64,000 nt of DNA from UBA6120 sp035361955. GTDB lineage: Bacteria > Bacillota_I > Bacilli_A > RFN20 > CAG-826. Position 1 is the first letter of the stretch. Every line of letters starts with the position of its first letter. The translations under genes were made by a program, and so were the position numbers. Shown here piece after piece: positions 45,171-54,532 of the stretch. Below the pieces are notes generated by a model that saw nothing but the letters and a program-made list of their open reading frames with translations, searched no databases and was not told where the DNA came from. The stretch is from the NCBI GenBank assembly GCA_035361955.1, contig DAOSDC010000004.1, positions 1 through 64,000 of the forward strand. The letters run 5' to 3'.

Positions 45171-47669
45171 TTACCGCGGCTCGCTGGTGACTGTTGGTGT
45201 CACGGACAAGTAATGCGAGGGGTTATTTATTAGTTCTAATGTATCGGCATCGACAATATAAGAGACGACATAATAATCAAGTGGCAAGCCCGGGATAAGT
45301 GAGATATCGACAGACACGCTGACAGGGATGCCACGGCTATATTTACCACCTTCAAGATGTGAGAAATGCGGGACAACATAAGGTTGCATCGCACTTTCGT
45401 ATAATGTGCCATCACCGCTATAAACATCGATCTTGTAAATGATGTCGCGTGGTGATTTATCACCGTTATAAGATTTGTGAAGCGCCATCGTCGATGCTGT
45501 AATCACGTCTTCGACTTTTTGATAAGTGGAAGCACCAGCACCAAAATCGGCTCGCGCCATAGCCAGCCCCACATACATATCACCCGCGCCATAATAGAAG
45601 TACCATTCCCCGTCATGACGAATCATCGTGTCGGCGAACATACATTTGTCAAACAAGCCATAATCGATTTTGTTGGTATCGGTCGGATACATCGTCGGCT
45701 CATCAAGGTCGAGACGGATATTTGTCAGTTCAAACGGATTGGCCTTGGTCGTTTTAAGCACACCCAAGGCATAGAACCAACCATTGGCGTTTGGTTGTTG
45801 GTTTTGAATGGCGGGATCACTTAAGACGCCGCCACCATACATTAGATAAATGTCTTGATCGTCTGGCCCATAAATATTGGTAATAGCCATGCACGATTCG
45901 TTGCCTTTGGTCAAATCTTCGATATCGTTATTACCATAGTTGCCGGTATCGATATCGATGAAATCTTGCTGAGCAATTGATAACACGTCATTCGTGAATC
46001 CAATGCGCGTATAGCCTCCGTCTTTCATGTAAATCATGTAGACTTCACCCCGTTTACCAGGACGCGGATCCGGAATCTTGACGGCGTTACCCTCAGTATC
46101 GGTCACAAATGTGCCGGATTTATGGGCTTGCCCATAACTGGGTGCTAAACGACCCGTTTTATGGAACGTTACGAAATCGTGAGTGTAAATAATACCTTCC
46201 CTAGTAATCGAGTTATCATACATCGTATAGGTGATGTAATAGGTTGTCAGGCCACCGCGATTAGGATCGTTTTCGATTCTAAACATGCGCGGGTCTTCTA
46301 GACCGCCGCCAGCTTCATCGTTGGTCGTCGGCCAAGCAATTGGGTTATTCTCACCGCGGACGAAATTCTTACCATCGTATGAATAAGCATAAGATAGTGT
46401 CGACATATGACCAAGCTCATAGCGACTGCCAAAATAAGTATCAAAACGATCGGGCAGTTCCGAGCGGTAAATCATGTGGAACATCTCGCGGTCATAGTCG
46501 TAGATGACGGCCGGATTATAAGTGGCGTAAGATTCAAAGCCGGGGATGTTGCCGCTTGCAATGCTGGCCATGTTGGTGACCACGCCATTGGCATCGATTG
46601 GATAACCATGTGGTGCGAGCACAAGTCCCCCATCGTAAAGAGTGATATTACTCATGGCGACCCAAGCCGGACTGTTTCTAGAAAACTCCATTTCCCGTCC
46701 TAATTTGGCGGCATGGATGTCACTCCATTTGAATAGTTCAAACGAATAAATCGAGAATGTCGATTGCCAAGGATAACGACCCGTCTTCTTGGTCGCTTCG
46801 CTGGTTTCGCGTTGAATCAATTCCAGTTTGATGTAGCGCGTGGTTTTGTCGCTATTAAGGCGCAGTGTATCAACTTCGCCAAGCCCAGCTTCGGAACCGC
46901 TGATGTAGTACCAATCTTCATCGTTTCGCTGTGGAGTGGTGACATCAGTTGCTGGATGACCATAAATCTTGAAGATACGCGCGAACGAGACTTCCCAACG
47001 AATCTTGATTAAATCAAATGTCATTGGTGTATTTAAATCAAATAGTGCGTACTGATTATCGGCAACGCTTGAAGCCCATCGGGTATTGGCGAGATTATCA
47101 AGCATGGCCGAACCAGGGAGCGTCGAGGCGTTTTCGTTACTCGAAACATGGACGACGGTCCCGCTTGTGGCTAAGCTTTTCGGACCATAAACTTCAAAAC
47201 TATAAAACGAATAACCATAATCAAGTTTACGGGTGACACCTTGGAATTTAACAAACTGTGTTTCGATCCACTCGGGAAACACAATGATGTCTTTCTCACT
47301 CGTTGTTTTGGAAATATCGCCAACGGTTGTCCAATCGATGGCGTTAAGCGACATCTGAAGTCGATACTGCGAGGCATAGGCCGCTTCCCAGTCGATGACG
47401 ACTTTGCCAACCTTTTCAACCGAACCTAAATCGACATAGAAATAGGCGCTATTTTGATTGACGGCCGCATAGCGCGTGTTGGGGTTGGCGTCGACGGCAT
47501 TGGTGTTGACGTTACTATCGGTGTGATCACTACTGACAACGCGACGCTTATAAGCCAAATCAACGCCATATTCGCGTTCAGCTGCCGTCGTGCTTGTCAT
47601 TTGTGGAGGTATCGTGACTAATAGCGCAAAGACGCTTAATAGACCGAACCATTTCATTGTTTGTTTCAT
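45171..47669 (-). CDS. Secreted protein with two F5/8C domains and a GH130-like catalytic domain
   Basis: 832 residues from the ATG at 47669, which has GGAGGG 7 bases upstream; the frame from 47744 is rejected. A signal peptide (about 1-30, no lipobox) is followed by two discoidin/F5/8C domains (about 34-163 and 173-315), often carbohydrate-binding. From about 335 comes a GH130-type five-bladed propeller with YNPAV (384-388) and EDPR (458-461), whose Asp is the expected catalytic acid. Cytoplasmic GH130 enzymes use phosphate; secreted members are hydrolases on beta-1,2-mannosides, so hydrolysis is likelier here. The stop of the GH125 gene lies just before it. Confidence 0.8.
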   Translation of the reverse strand: MKQTMKWFGLLSVFALLVTIPPQMTSTTAAEREYGVDLAYKRRVVSSDHTDSNVNTNAVDANPNTRYAAVNQNSAYFYVDLGSVEKVGKVVIDWEAAYASQYRLQMSLNAIDWTTVGDISKTTSEKDIIVFPEWIETQFVKFQGVTRKLDYGYSFYSFEVYGPKSLATSGTVVHVSSNENASTLPGSAMLDNLANTRWASSVADNQYALFDLNTPMTFDLIKIRWEVSFARIFKIYGHPATDVTTPQRNDEDWYYISGSEAGLGEVDTLRLNSDKTTRYIKLELIQRETSEATKKTGRYPWQSTFSIYSFELFKWSDIHAAKLGREMEFSRNSPAWVAMSNITLYDGGLVLAPHGYPIDANGVVTNMASIASGNIPGFESYATYNPAVIYDYDREMFHMIYRSELPDRFDTYFGSRYELGHMSTLSYAYSYDGKNFVRGENNPIAWPTTNDEAGGGLEDPRMFRIENDPNRGGLTTYYITYTMYDNSITREGIIYTHDFVTFHKTGRLAPSYGQAHKSGTFVTDTEGNAVKIPDPRPGKRGEVYMIYMKDGGYTRIGFTNDVLSIAQQDFIDIDTGNYGNNDIEDLTKGNESCMAITNIYGPDDQDIYLMYGGGVLSDPAIQNQQPNANGWFYALGVLKTTKANPFELTNIRLDLDEPTMYPTDTNKIDYGLFDKCMFADTMIRHDGEWYFYYGAGDMYVGLAMARADFGAGASTYQKVEDVITASTMALHKSYNGDKSPRDIIYKIDVYSGDGTLYESAMQPYVVPHFSHLEGGKYSRGIPVSVSVDISLIPGLPLDYYVVSYIVDADTLELINNPSHYLSVTPTVTSEPR

Positions 47670-47671
47670 AA

Positions 47672-50221
47672 TCAGCCCTCCGTCAATAAATTGATATTTA
47701 GTATTTTTGTGATGTACAGATGTGCATATAGCGCGCATGGCCACGTAAACCAGTCGCGGCTATATTCATTCGGATTATTGGCATTGAATGCTTCATGCAT
47801 TACGTAGGTGCCACCTGTCGTATCGGTCATATATTCAATCATTAGTTCTATTTCGCTTTGGTTATTAGTCGTCAGCCCTTGCATGGCAATAGCCATGTGC
47901 CATGGAACCGGCGTGCCTGGATGGGGATTGGTGCCACCAATGCCATCGTGAGGATCACCAATGCCTTTGGCGTATGTTCCTTCGTAGTAATACGGATTAT
48001 CGAAACTGAGGATGAAATCACGTGTGTTTTGATAAATCGGATCTTCGATGGGTGCATAGCCTAGCCAAGGAATCGCTAGAAGACTGGGAATATTCGCGGC
48101 ATCCATCAGTAGTTTGCCACTGCTGGAATTGGCGTCGCTTGTAAAGCCGTTAACCTCGAAAGCGTAAATTTTGCCATAGGTTGGGTGTTGATACACGCCA
48201 TATGTTTCGATTGCTTGACGCACTTGGCTAGCCATCGTGGACGCACGCAAGGCAAGCGCGCTTTCCTTTTCCATTTCAGTTAGCATACTTGCCATCTTTT
48301 CCAGCGTAGCGACGGCGAACATATTGCCGGGTATGAAGAATTTGTAGTAAGTCACATCATCGCTTGGCCGATAACCACTCCAAATAAGGCCACTAGCGGT
48401 ATTCACTTCATGCGGACCGGCGTCACGATCGCTTTGATTAGTAATCCGATAATTGTCATCACTATGATTGCGTTCGTTTTGTAACGTATCGAGTACTTTT
48501 GTCAGCGTCATCATGAAGAAGGTATCAAAGATTGAGGTGTCTTCAGTGATGCGGTAATACTCATATGCGAGCCATAGCGGATAAATCAATGAATCGATTT
48601 CGAATTTGAGTTCGAACACGGAACCACCGGGATTAAATGCATTGGCGTATTGATTGCGCCGAATCAGTTCGAACTGCATCCGTAGCAATCCTTTAACCAT
48701 TAATCGCACATCATCATCGATGTTCATGAACTGTAAATACGGAAGCACCTGGGCGCTTGAATCTCGTAGCCACATGGCATCAATGTCGCCGGTGATAATA
48801 AATGTGTTGCCGTTAGCATAGTGTTGGACGACACTGGGCCAATTGCCTTTGATGTTGGAGATGCCATCGATCGTCGCAAAGAAAGTTTTTCTAACCGTAG
48901 TTCTGGTTGTCGCATCCATAATTGAGTCGATATGTGGATTAATGTATGAACGCATCGCCGTGTAGCTTGGATTTGTCACAATCGGATCAAATAAGTTATA
49001 AGCGATTTCATCGTTGATGTTAGGCCAACTGGCGTGATAGGTATTGATGGCTTCAATTGTCAATAAGCCCCAATCGCCGCGCGAATTGTCGACGAATTCA
49101 AGATATAGGCAGTTATTGCGATATTCGCTTAAATCAATGTGATACAAGTGGGTGTTTTCTTCGTCAGCGTCCCTCCAGCGGTCACTATAAGTGCGATAAA
49201 TTTCTTCGTTAGTGCCCACGACTTTGACCGACATGTATGTGAGTTGCCGATTTTTGGTGGCTCCTAATCTGAATGACATCAAATTGGTACCCGCGACTTT
49301 GAAAGCACTTGAACGCAAAACCCCGATTTTAGATTCGTCGGGCCGATTGCTTAAGCGGTTGCTAGAAGAAATATGGCTGGCCCGAAACACCCCATCCTCA
49401 CCGATAACGGTCCATCCGACGAGCGTCTTCGTGGCGAAGTCACCATTATACAAGGCATTAGGAGTACCCGCAAAATCGGTGAATAGCGGCATGATATTTG
49501 GCGCTTGGACATAACCGACAAGCGCTGGAATCGAAGGATGATAAGTCACGATGTCATCAAGCGTGACATAACCGTGATTGGCAATCGATTGGTCAACGAC
49601 TTTGATATAGGCCGTTATTCCTAAATGCGCGGATAAATTAACGAAATAGTTATTCATGTTTTCGACCCGGTAATCACTCGTTCCGCTGGCGGGTTGGTTA
49701 AACATTGAATTACCGATGCGATAGATTTCTTTTTCGGTTTGGGCGTTGATGATGGAGATGTATGTCAGCGCCTGCATGTAGGCCGCACCCATGCGCATAG
49801 TGATATAACCGCTCCCTCCAATCATAAACGACGAGGATTGCATGATGCCTTCGCTAGTTTGACTCACACCTTTATAGAAGTACGTGCCTTGTTTGTTATA
49901 TGGCACTGTGGCGTTTACCATAGTATCGCTACTGACTCCTTGGGAAGAGAAAGCCGCGCCTGATATAATCGTCCAACCAGATAGATCACCAGTTTCGAAG
50001 TCACCGTTTTCGATTGAATAAATCGTTTCATCGATGGCACTTGAAGATGAGCTTGATGAAGGAGTGGAACTTGATGAACTGCTAGAAATCTCACTCGTGC
50101 TCGAAGTAGTCGAACTCGGGGTTTCGCTTATAGAGGACAGTGAAGATCCGCACGCAGATAAAGACATTGCTCCCAAAAGCAAGGCGAGGAAACCAAGGCG
50201 GGATGTAGAAGGTGTATGCAT
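47672..50221 (-). CDS. GH125 exo-alpha-1,6-mannosidase lipoprotein with two-part binding module
   Basis: 849 residues. Lipobox LSAC (C24) and a Ser-rich stalk to about 62. The two-part module is at about 70-228 and 255-398 (NGDFETGDLSGW, then LRSSAFKV). The C-terminal domain (about 415-849) is GH125, with the family signature TGDIDAMWLRDSS at 477-489 and an alpha/alpha-barrel pattern. Characterised GH125 enzymes remove alpha-1,6-linked mannose from N-glycans and fungal mannan. Its lipid anchor places it on the cell surface. This is the clearest clue to the substrate of the whole operon. Confidence 0.92.
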   Translation of the reverse strand: MHTPSTSRLGFLALLLGAMSLSACGSSLSSISETPSSTTSSTSEISSSSSSSTPSSSSSSSAIDETIYSIENGDFETGDLSGWTIISGAAFSSQGVSSDTMVNATVPYNKQGTYFYKGVSQTSEGIMQSSSFMIGGSGYITMRMGAAYMQALTYISIINAQTEKEIYRIGNSMFNQPASGTSDYRVENMNNYFVNLSAHLGITAYIKVVDQSIANHGYVTLDDIVTYHPSIPALVGYVQAPNIMPLFTDFAGTPNALYNGDFATKTLVGWTVIGEDGVFRASHISSSNRLSNRPDESKIGVLRSSAFKVAGTNLMSFRLGATKNRQLTYMSVKVVGTNEEIYRTYSDRWRDADEENTHLYHIDLSEYRNNCLYLEFVDNSRGDWGLLTIEAINTYHASWPNINDEIAYNLFDPIVTNPSYTAMRSYINPHIDSIMDATTRTTVRKTFFATIDGISNIKGNWPSVVQHYANGNTFIITGDIDAMWLRDSSAQVLPYLQFMNIDDDVRLMVKGLLRMQFELIRRNQYANAFNPGGSVFELKFEIDSLIYPLWLAYEYYRITEDTSIFDTFFMMTLTKVLDTLQNERNHSDDNYRITNQSDRDAGPHEVNTASGLIWSGYRPSDDVTYYKFFIPGNMFAVATLEKMASMLTEMEKESALALRASTMASQVRQAIETYGVYQHPTYGKIYAFEVNGFTSDANSSSGKLLMDAANIPSLLAIPWLGYAPIEDPIYQNTRDFILSFDNPYYYEGTYAKGIGDPHDGIGGTNPHPGTPVPWHMAIAMQGLTTNNQSEIELMIEYMTDTTGGTYVMHEAFNANNPNEYSRDWFTWPCALYAHLYITKILNINLLTEG

Positions 50222-50239
50222 ACACGTCAGGCTCCTTTA

Positions 50240-51751
50240 TTAGTAATTCAAATTAATAGCCATCGTCGCATAGGTGAAAAACGGACGAGTGGCGTAATAG
50301 GTAACAATGTTATCGATGAAAATCGTATCCCAACTGCCGGTGGCGTTATCGACGATTTCAACATAAAACTTTTGGCCCTGATAATCCGATAAATCAATGA
50401 AGTATTGAATCATTGTTGTACCAGATGACCGATTATTGGCAAAGCGAATCACTTCGCGATTAGTGGCAAAGTGTTTAATGGAAACGAACGTGTCTTTGTC
50501 ATAACGTGAGCCTTGCGCGGCCCCGATTTGAAGCGAGGCGATTCCTGAGCCATCGACGCGGAATAGCGACGAGCGAATCAATCCACGGGCGCTATCACCA
50601 GTAGCATTACTACGAAGCGACCCGGAGGTCACGATAAACGTATCGCTATTTCCATCTGGTTTTTGCCAACCAGGCAGATCTGATATCGTCCAGTTTGTCA
50701 AATTGGAAGTAAAGTCACCATTGGCAACTTGATTCGGGGCATAGTCAACCAAATAGATTGGCTTGATGTCAACGGCAATCACACCATCTTCAGGCGCTGT
50801 TTCATAATATGTCTCAAACGCGTCAGCGGTCAGGAAATCCCAATCTCGTGATCCGAAATCAGATAGCTCAATATATAGTTCGTTTCCTAAATACGATGAT
50901 AAATCGGCCCGGTATTTAACAAGGTTTTCACCAAAGTATTGACCCTCGACAACTTGTGAAACATCAAACATTTGATTACCAAATCGTTTAATTTCCAAAT
51001 CATCACTGGCGCGTCGAATCGATACATATGACAAATCGGCGGTCTTGCCCGCGCCTAACAAAAACGAGATGTGACCACTACCCCCAAGGGTGAATGTTGA
51101 TGAACGAAGTTGGCCGAGTCGTTCTTCAAACGCCGCTTTGGATACAGAAGTTGATCGACCCAACACATAGGAACCTTCACCATCATATGGAAATGTTGCG
51201 CTTGGGATTGTTTCATTGGCGACGATGGCGGTATCTCGAAACGCTTGAATCGTCGTTTCGCCTTTGAAAATCGTGTGGACCGACCAACCGAATAAATCGC
51301 CGGTTTCAAATCCGCGATTGACGATGCGATGGGCATTGTGACGGTCGATGATTGTCATTGGTAATATCGCCCGACCCAATGTCGTATAAAGCGACAACTC
51401 ATATGTTCCCGGAAGTAGCGTGACTAAATAATGTCTCGCAATCGAAATCGAAGTTGGACCAATTTCGTAGTCGCCAGAAGCGATATTGTGTCCTTCGATA
51501 TGGGAAATCGTGCCAATCTCCAGGGCGTCGTATTCATAGCTCAAATCGTTTAATAAATCAAAATCGAATTCGGTAACGAGCGGTGTAATCGGAAGCAGTG
51601 TTTCAGATGAGATGGATGAGAAAATGTTTGTCGAGGATTCACTGCTTGAACCGGTTGACAAAGATGATTGGTCGCTCATTGAAGAGACGCATCCAGTCAT
51701 GATTGTCATCAATGCGATTAATAGCGTAATACTCGACTTCGACACCTTCAT
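50240..51751 (-). CDS. Lipoprotein with X2-like domain and two-part binding module
   Basis: 503 residues. Lipobox MTGC (C21) and a Ser/Thr stalk. Residues about 55-140 resemble a CBM_X2 Ig domain (ISIARHYLVTLLPGTYEL). Module part 1 (about 148-325) starts NRGFETGDLFGW, and part 2 (about 345-490) starts NGDFTSNLTNW. The module ends the protein; there is no enzyme domain and no membrane helix. It is a likely surface glycan-binding lipoprotein. Its start overlaps the stop of the DUF1861-like gene by 4 bases (ATGA). Confidence 0.75.
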   Translation of the reverse strand: MKVSKSSITLLIALMTIMTGCVSSMSDQSSLSTGSSSESSTNIFSSISSETLLPITPLVTEFDFDLLNDLSYEYDALEIGTISHIEGHNIASGDYEIGPTSISIARHYLVTLLPGTYELSLYTTLGRAILPMTIIDRHNAHRIVNRGFETGDLFGWSVHTIFKGETTIQAFRDTAIVANETIPSATFPYDGEGSYVLGRSTSVSKAAFEERLGQLRSSTFTLGGSGHISFLLGAGKTADLSYVSIRRASDDLEIKRFGNQMFDVSQVVEGQYFGENLVKYRADLSSYLGNELYIELSDFGSRDWDFLTADAFETYYETAPEDGVIAVDIKPIYLVDYAPNQVANGDFTSNLTNWTISDLPGWQKPDGNSDTFIVTSGSLRSNATGDSARGLIRSSLFRVDGSGIASLQIGAAQGSRYDKDTFVSIKHFATNREVIRFANNRSSGTTMIQYFIDLSDYQGQKFYVEIVDNATGSWDTIFIDNIVTYYATRPFFTYATMAINLNY

Positions 51752-52677
51752 GTGTTCAGCTCCTCGTATTCGACAAACGGATCTTCAATGATGGCATAGT
51801 GGGCCTCGGCATCAGATAGACCGGTATACAAAGTGGCCGTGCCGTCGTGATTACGGACCAACCCCCCGACAAATACGACATCGATTAAATCGAGTCTTTT
51901 AGCGGCACCTTGTTCAAAATCCGATCGTTCGCAAATGATTTTCATCGGGGTACGTTTGCGTGAAATCGGGTCAAGCGCGAAGGTCATCCCATAGTAGTGG
52001 CGAATGTCGCCTTGACTCATGCGCGCGACATGGCCGAGCACGCCTATCATGCCATTTTTCAGGACGTGGACTTGATTGGCGCCACCCCAGCATTCATCGC
52101 CGAATAAATCATCAAGCAGCGGGGCTTTTTGAATGAATTCTGTCGTGATGTGATATAGCGCATCGGTAGAGTCAAAACCAATCTTGCCCCATTTGGCATC
52201 GCCACCTTGGGGACGGCTCATCATGTAGTAATGATTGCCTTTAGCAACTCTGACATCTTTCATTTTCAGTGGCGCTTCAATGATGATTCGTAAATCGCGG
52301 AACGACGTTCCTTGATAAAACACCGTGCGCCAAGAAGTGATTTTCCCAGTCGTGTCAGGATGAATTTGTGTACCACCGACAAGCAGTTTCCCATCGATGA
52401 TTTCCACGAACGGATCTTGCAGGTTTTCGATGACTTCCCGCGTGGCTTCATAAATATCGGTGCCGATTCGCTTAAAGAATCGGACTGTTGATATTTCGCT
52501 ATCGCGCTTTTCGACGCGGCCGGCGATATAGCGTTCACCTTCAAAAACAAATTCCGAGGAAATGTTGTACACGTCAAAGCCTCGAACACCCAAAAAATGG
52601 ATTTTTTTCGTAGCTTTGATGTGGGTGTTTGCCCGGTGGGCTGTTAATAAGTTATCTAAATTGCATTTGTTATTCAT
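51748..52677 (-). CDS. DUF1861-like beta-propeller protein, cytoplasmic
   Basis: 309 residues, no signal peptide. The sequence has propeller-type blades with phrases such as IHFLGVRGFDVYN, DPFVEIIDGK, GDECWGGANQVH and GGLVRNHDGTATLYTGLSD. I connect it with DUF1861, whose members lie in the GH43/GH130 propeller group and are found beside mannose-glycan genes; this rests on recall and not on a search. If so, it may be a glycosidase or phosphorylase on an imported oligosaccharide. It lies between the permease and the module lipoprotein in the same operon. Confidence 0.6.
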   Translation of the reverse strand: MNNKCNLDNLLTAHRANTHIKATKKIHFLGVRGFDVYNISSEFVFEGERYIAGRVEKRDSEISTVRFFKRIGTDIYEATREVIENLQDPFVEIIDGKLLVGGTQIHPDTTGKITSWRTVFYQGTSFRDLRIIIEAPLKMKDVRVAKGNHYYMMSRPQGGDAKWGKIGFDSTDALYHITTEFIQKAPLLDDLFGDECWGGANQVHVLKNGMIGVLGHVARMSQGDIRHYYGMTFALDPISRKRTPMKIICERSDFEQGAAKRLDLIDVVFVGGLVRNHDGTATLYTGLSDAEAHYAIIEDPFVEYEELNT

Positions 52678-52681
52678 AACG

Positions 52682-53581
52682 TTATCCTTTAATGCCGACG
52701 CCGGCGACGCTTTGGAGAAATTTCTTTTGCATGAAGCTGAATAATAAGACGACGGGTATTAAGGCAATCAAACTGGCAACCGAGACATAGTTCCATGGCA
52801 CTAGATACGAACTTGAACCGCTTTGGAATAAGTTCTCGAATATCGAGATGCTGTTAGCCATGACCCAATTACTCTTATCGGAAATGTATAATGCCGGACC
52901 ATATAAATCGTTATATGTACCCACGAAATATAGCAATACGACTGTCACGATTACGGGAACATTCAGGGGCAGTACAATCTTGAAGAAGATGCGCATTTCG
53001 CCATACCCATCCATACGTGCCGCTTCAATTAGTGGTTTAGGCACCGTTTGGAAGAATTGACGGAACATAAAAATCACGAATACGTCGGTGGCAAACCACG
53101 AGCCAATCCATAGGGGGATATACGCTACTTCTTTAAGACCAGCGTTGACCATGAACTCGTAAATCGGGATGCCTAATATTTCACCCGGAATCATCATCGT
53201 CGAAAGCAGGATGAAAAAGATGATGTTTTTGCCAGGAAATTTGAACATCGCAAACGCATAAGCTGCCATCGAACAAGTAAGAACAGTCCCCAATGTCTTC
53301 ATTGCAAAGATGAACATCGTGTTCAAAAACATGCGTAGCACATTGTAATCGGGATGAGCGAGCACGAAGCGGATGTTTTCGAATAGCGCGAACGAGCGGG
53401 GGAACATCGTCGCCATCGTCGAGGCTTCGTTTAAATCTTTCATAGCCGTGATCATTAAGTAGTACAGCGGTAATAGCGCGACAATCGCAAATAATATGAG
53501 CAACACATAAGTGATGACTTGTTGCGTTTTGCGCGACATGCTTGTTTTACTATGCCGAGTTTGTTTCAATCGCATTTCCAT
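52682..53581 (-). CDS. ABC sugar transporter permease (MalG/UgpE-like)
   Basis: 299 residues with a basic N-terminus and six membrane helices. The EAA loop is EAARMDGYGEMRIFFKIVLP near 190-210. It pairs with the permease at 53590. The gene begins 8 bases after that gene's stop. Confidence 0.92.
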   Translation of the reverse strand: MEMRLKQTRHSKTSMSRKTQQVITYVLLILFAIVALLPLYYLMITAMKDLNEASTMATMFPRSFALFENIRFVLAHPDYNVLRMFLNTMFIFAMKTLGTVLTCSMAAYAFAMFKFPGKNIIFFILLSTMMIPGEILGIPIYEFMVNAGLKEVAYIPLWIGSWFATDVFVIFMFRQFFQTVPKPLIEAARMDGYGEMRIFFKIVLPLNVPVIVTVVLLYFVGTYNDLYGPALYISDKSNWVMANSISIFENLFQSGSSSYLVPWNYVSVASLIALIPVVLLFSFMQKKFLQSVAGVGIKG

Positions 53582-53589
53582 GCTGTCAC

Positions 53590-54531
53590 CTAACTGATCG
53601 TGATGTCTTTCTGCACATAAAATTTCGACATTAGGAAGTGAATGCCGGTTAAGGCGAGGATTATCAGGAAGAAAATATAAGCCATCGCCGCGGCATAGCC
53701 GAGTCTAAATGGCATATTAAACGCTGTCATAAACATATAAATGGGGAATAACAGCGTCGAATTTGATGGCCAACCTTGACCATTACCCATCACAAACGCC
53801 AGTGAGAATGCCCGCAATCCGTCAATCGTAATCAGGATGACGTTGAAAAATAGCATTGGAGAAATAAGCGGCAATGTGATTTTGAAAAATTGTTGGGTTT
53901 TCGAGGCGCCTTCGATCTCCGCCACCTCGTATAGTTCACTCGGTATCCCTTGAAGCGCGGCTAGAAACACCAGCATCTTGACACCGAATCCAAACGAACT
54001 TATGACAATCATCGTCATCAGCGCCGAATCAGGCGAAATGTACCATAATGGGGGATTGTTGATGTCAATCAAATTAAGCGCGGTCAACAAATTGTTTATC
54101 AAGCCTGTCGTTGGATTAAACAAGTTTTTATAGACGGCGCCCACGGCGAAACTAGGAATGATAAACGGCAAGAAATAAATCGTGCGGAACACGCCGATGA
54201 ATTTAACGCGCGAGTTTAATAGCATCGCTAAAACCAATGATGTCACAAGCACTAAGGCTCCGCTTATAAGAGCGAAAACAAGCGATTGCTGAATCGATTT
54301 GGCAAACAACGGATCGCTTTTCAGCGCATATAGATAATTGGCCCAGCCCACATAGTTGGGATCGGTGTCGAATATCGTTTTATCAGTAAGACTAAGTACG
54401 AATGTGCGAATGATTGGATATAGATAAAATAAGCCAAATCCTAAAATGGCAATGCCACCAAACATCAAAAAATATTTGTAATTGCGATGGAAGTTTTTCT
54501 TGAATGAAAGATGCATTGCCTTGCTAGCCAT
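53590..54531 (-). CDS. ABC sugar transporter permease (MalF/UgpA-like)
   Basis: 313 residues from the ATG at 54531 (MASKAMHLSF), chosen because the longer frame from 54603 would overlap 70 bases of the binding-protein gene. Six membrane helices; EAA loop EVAEIEGASKTQQFFKITLP near 225-245. Together with 52682 and the lipoprotein at 54533 it forms the importer of the mannose operon. No ATPase is in the operon. Confidence 0.92.
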   Translation of the reverse strand: MASKAMHLSFKKNFHRNYKYFLMFGGIAILGFGLFYLYPIIRTFVLSLTDKTIFDTDPNYVGWANYLYALKSDPLFAKSIQQSLVFALISGALVLVTSLVLAMLLNSRVKFIGVFRTIYFLPFIIPSFAVGAVYKNLFNPTTGLINNLLTALNLIDINNPPLWYISPDSALMTMIVISSFGFGVKMLVFLAALQGIPSELYEVAEIEGASKTQQFFKITLPLISPMLFFNVILITIDGLRAFSLAFVMGNGQGWPSNSTLLFPIYMFMTAFNMPFRLGYAAAMAYIFFLIILALTGIHFLMSKFYVQKDITIS

Positions 54532-54532
54532 A

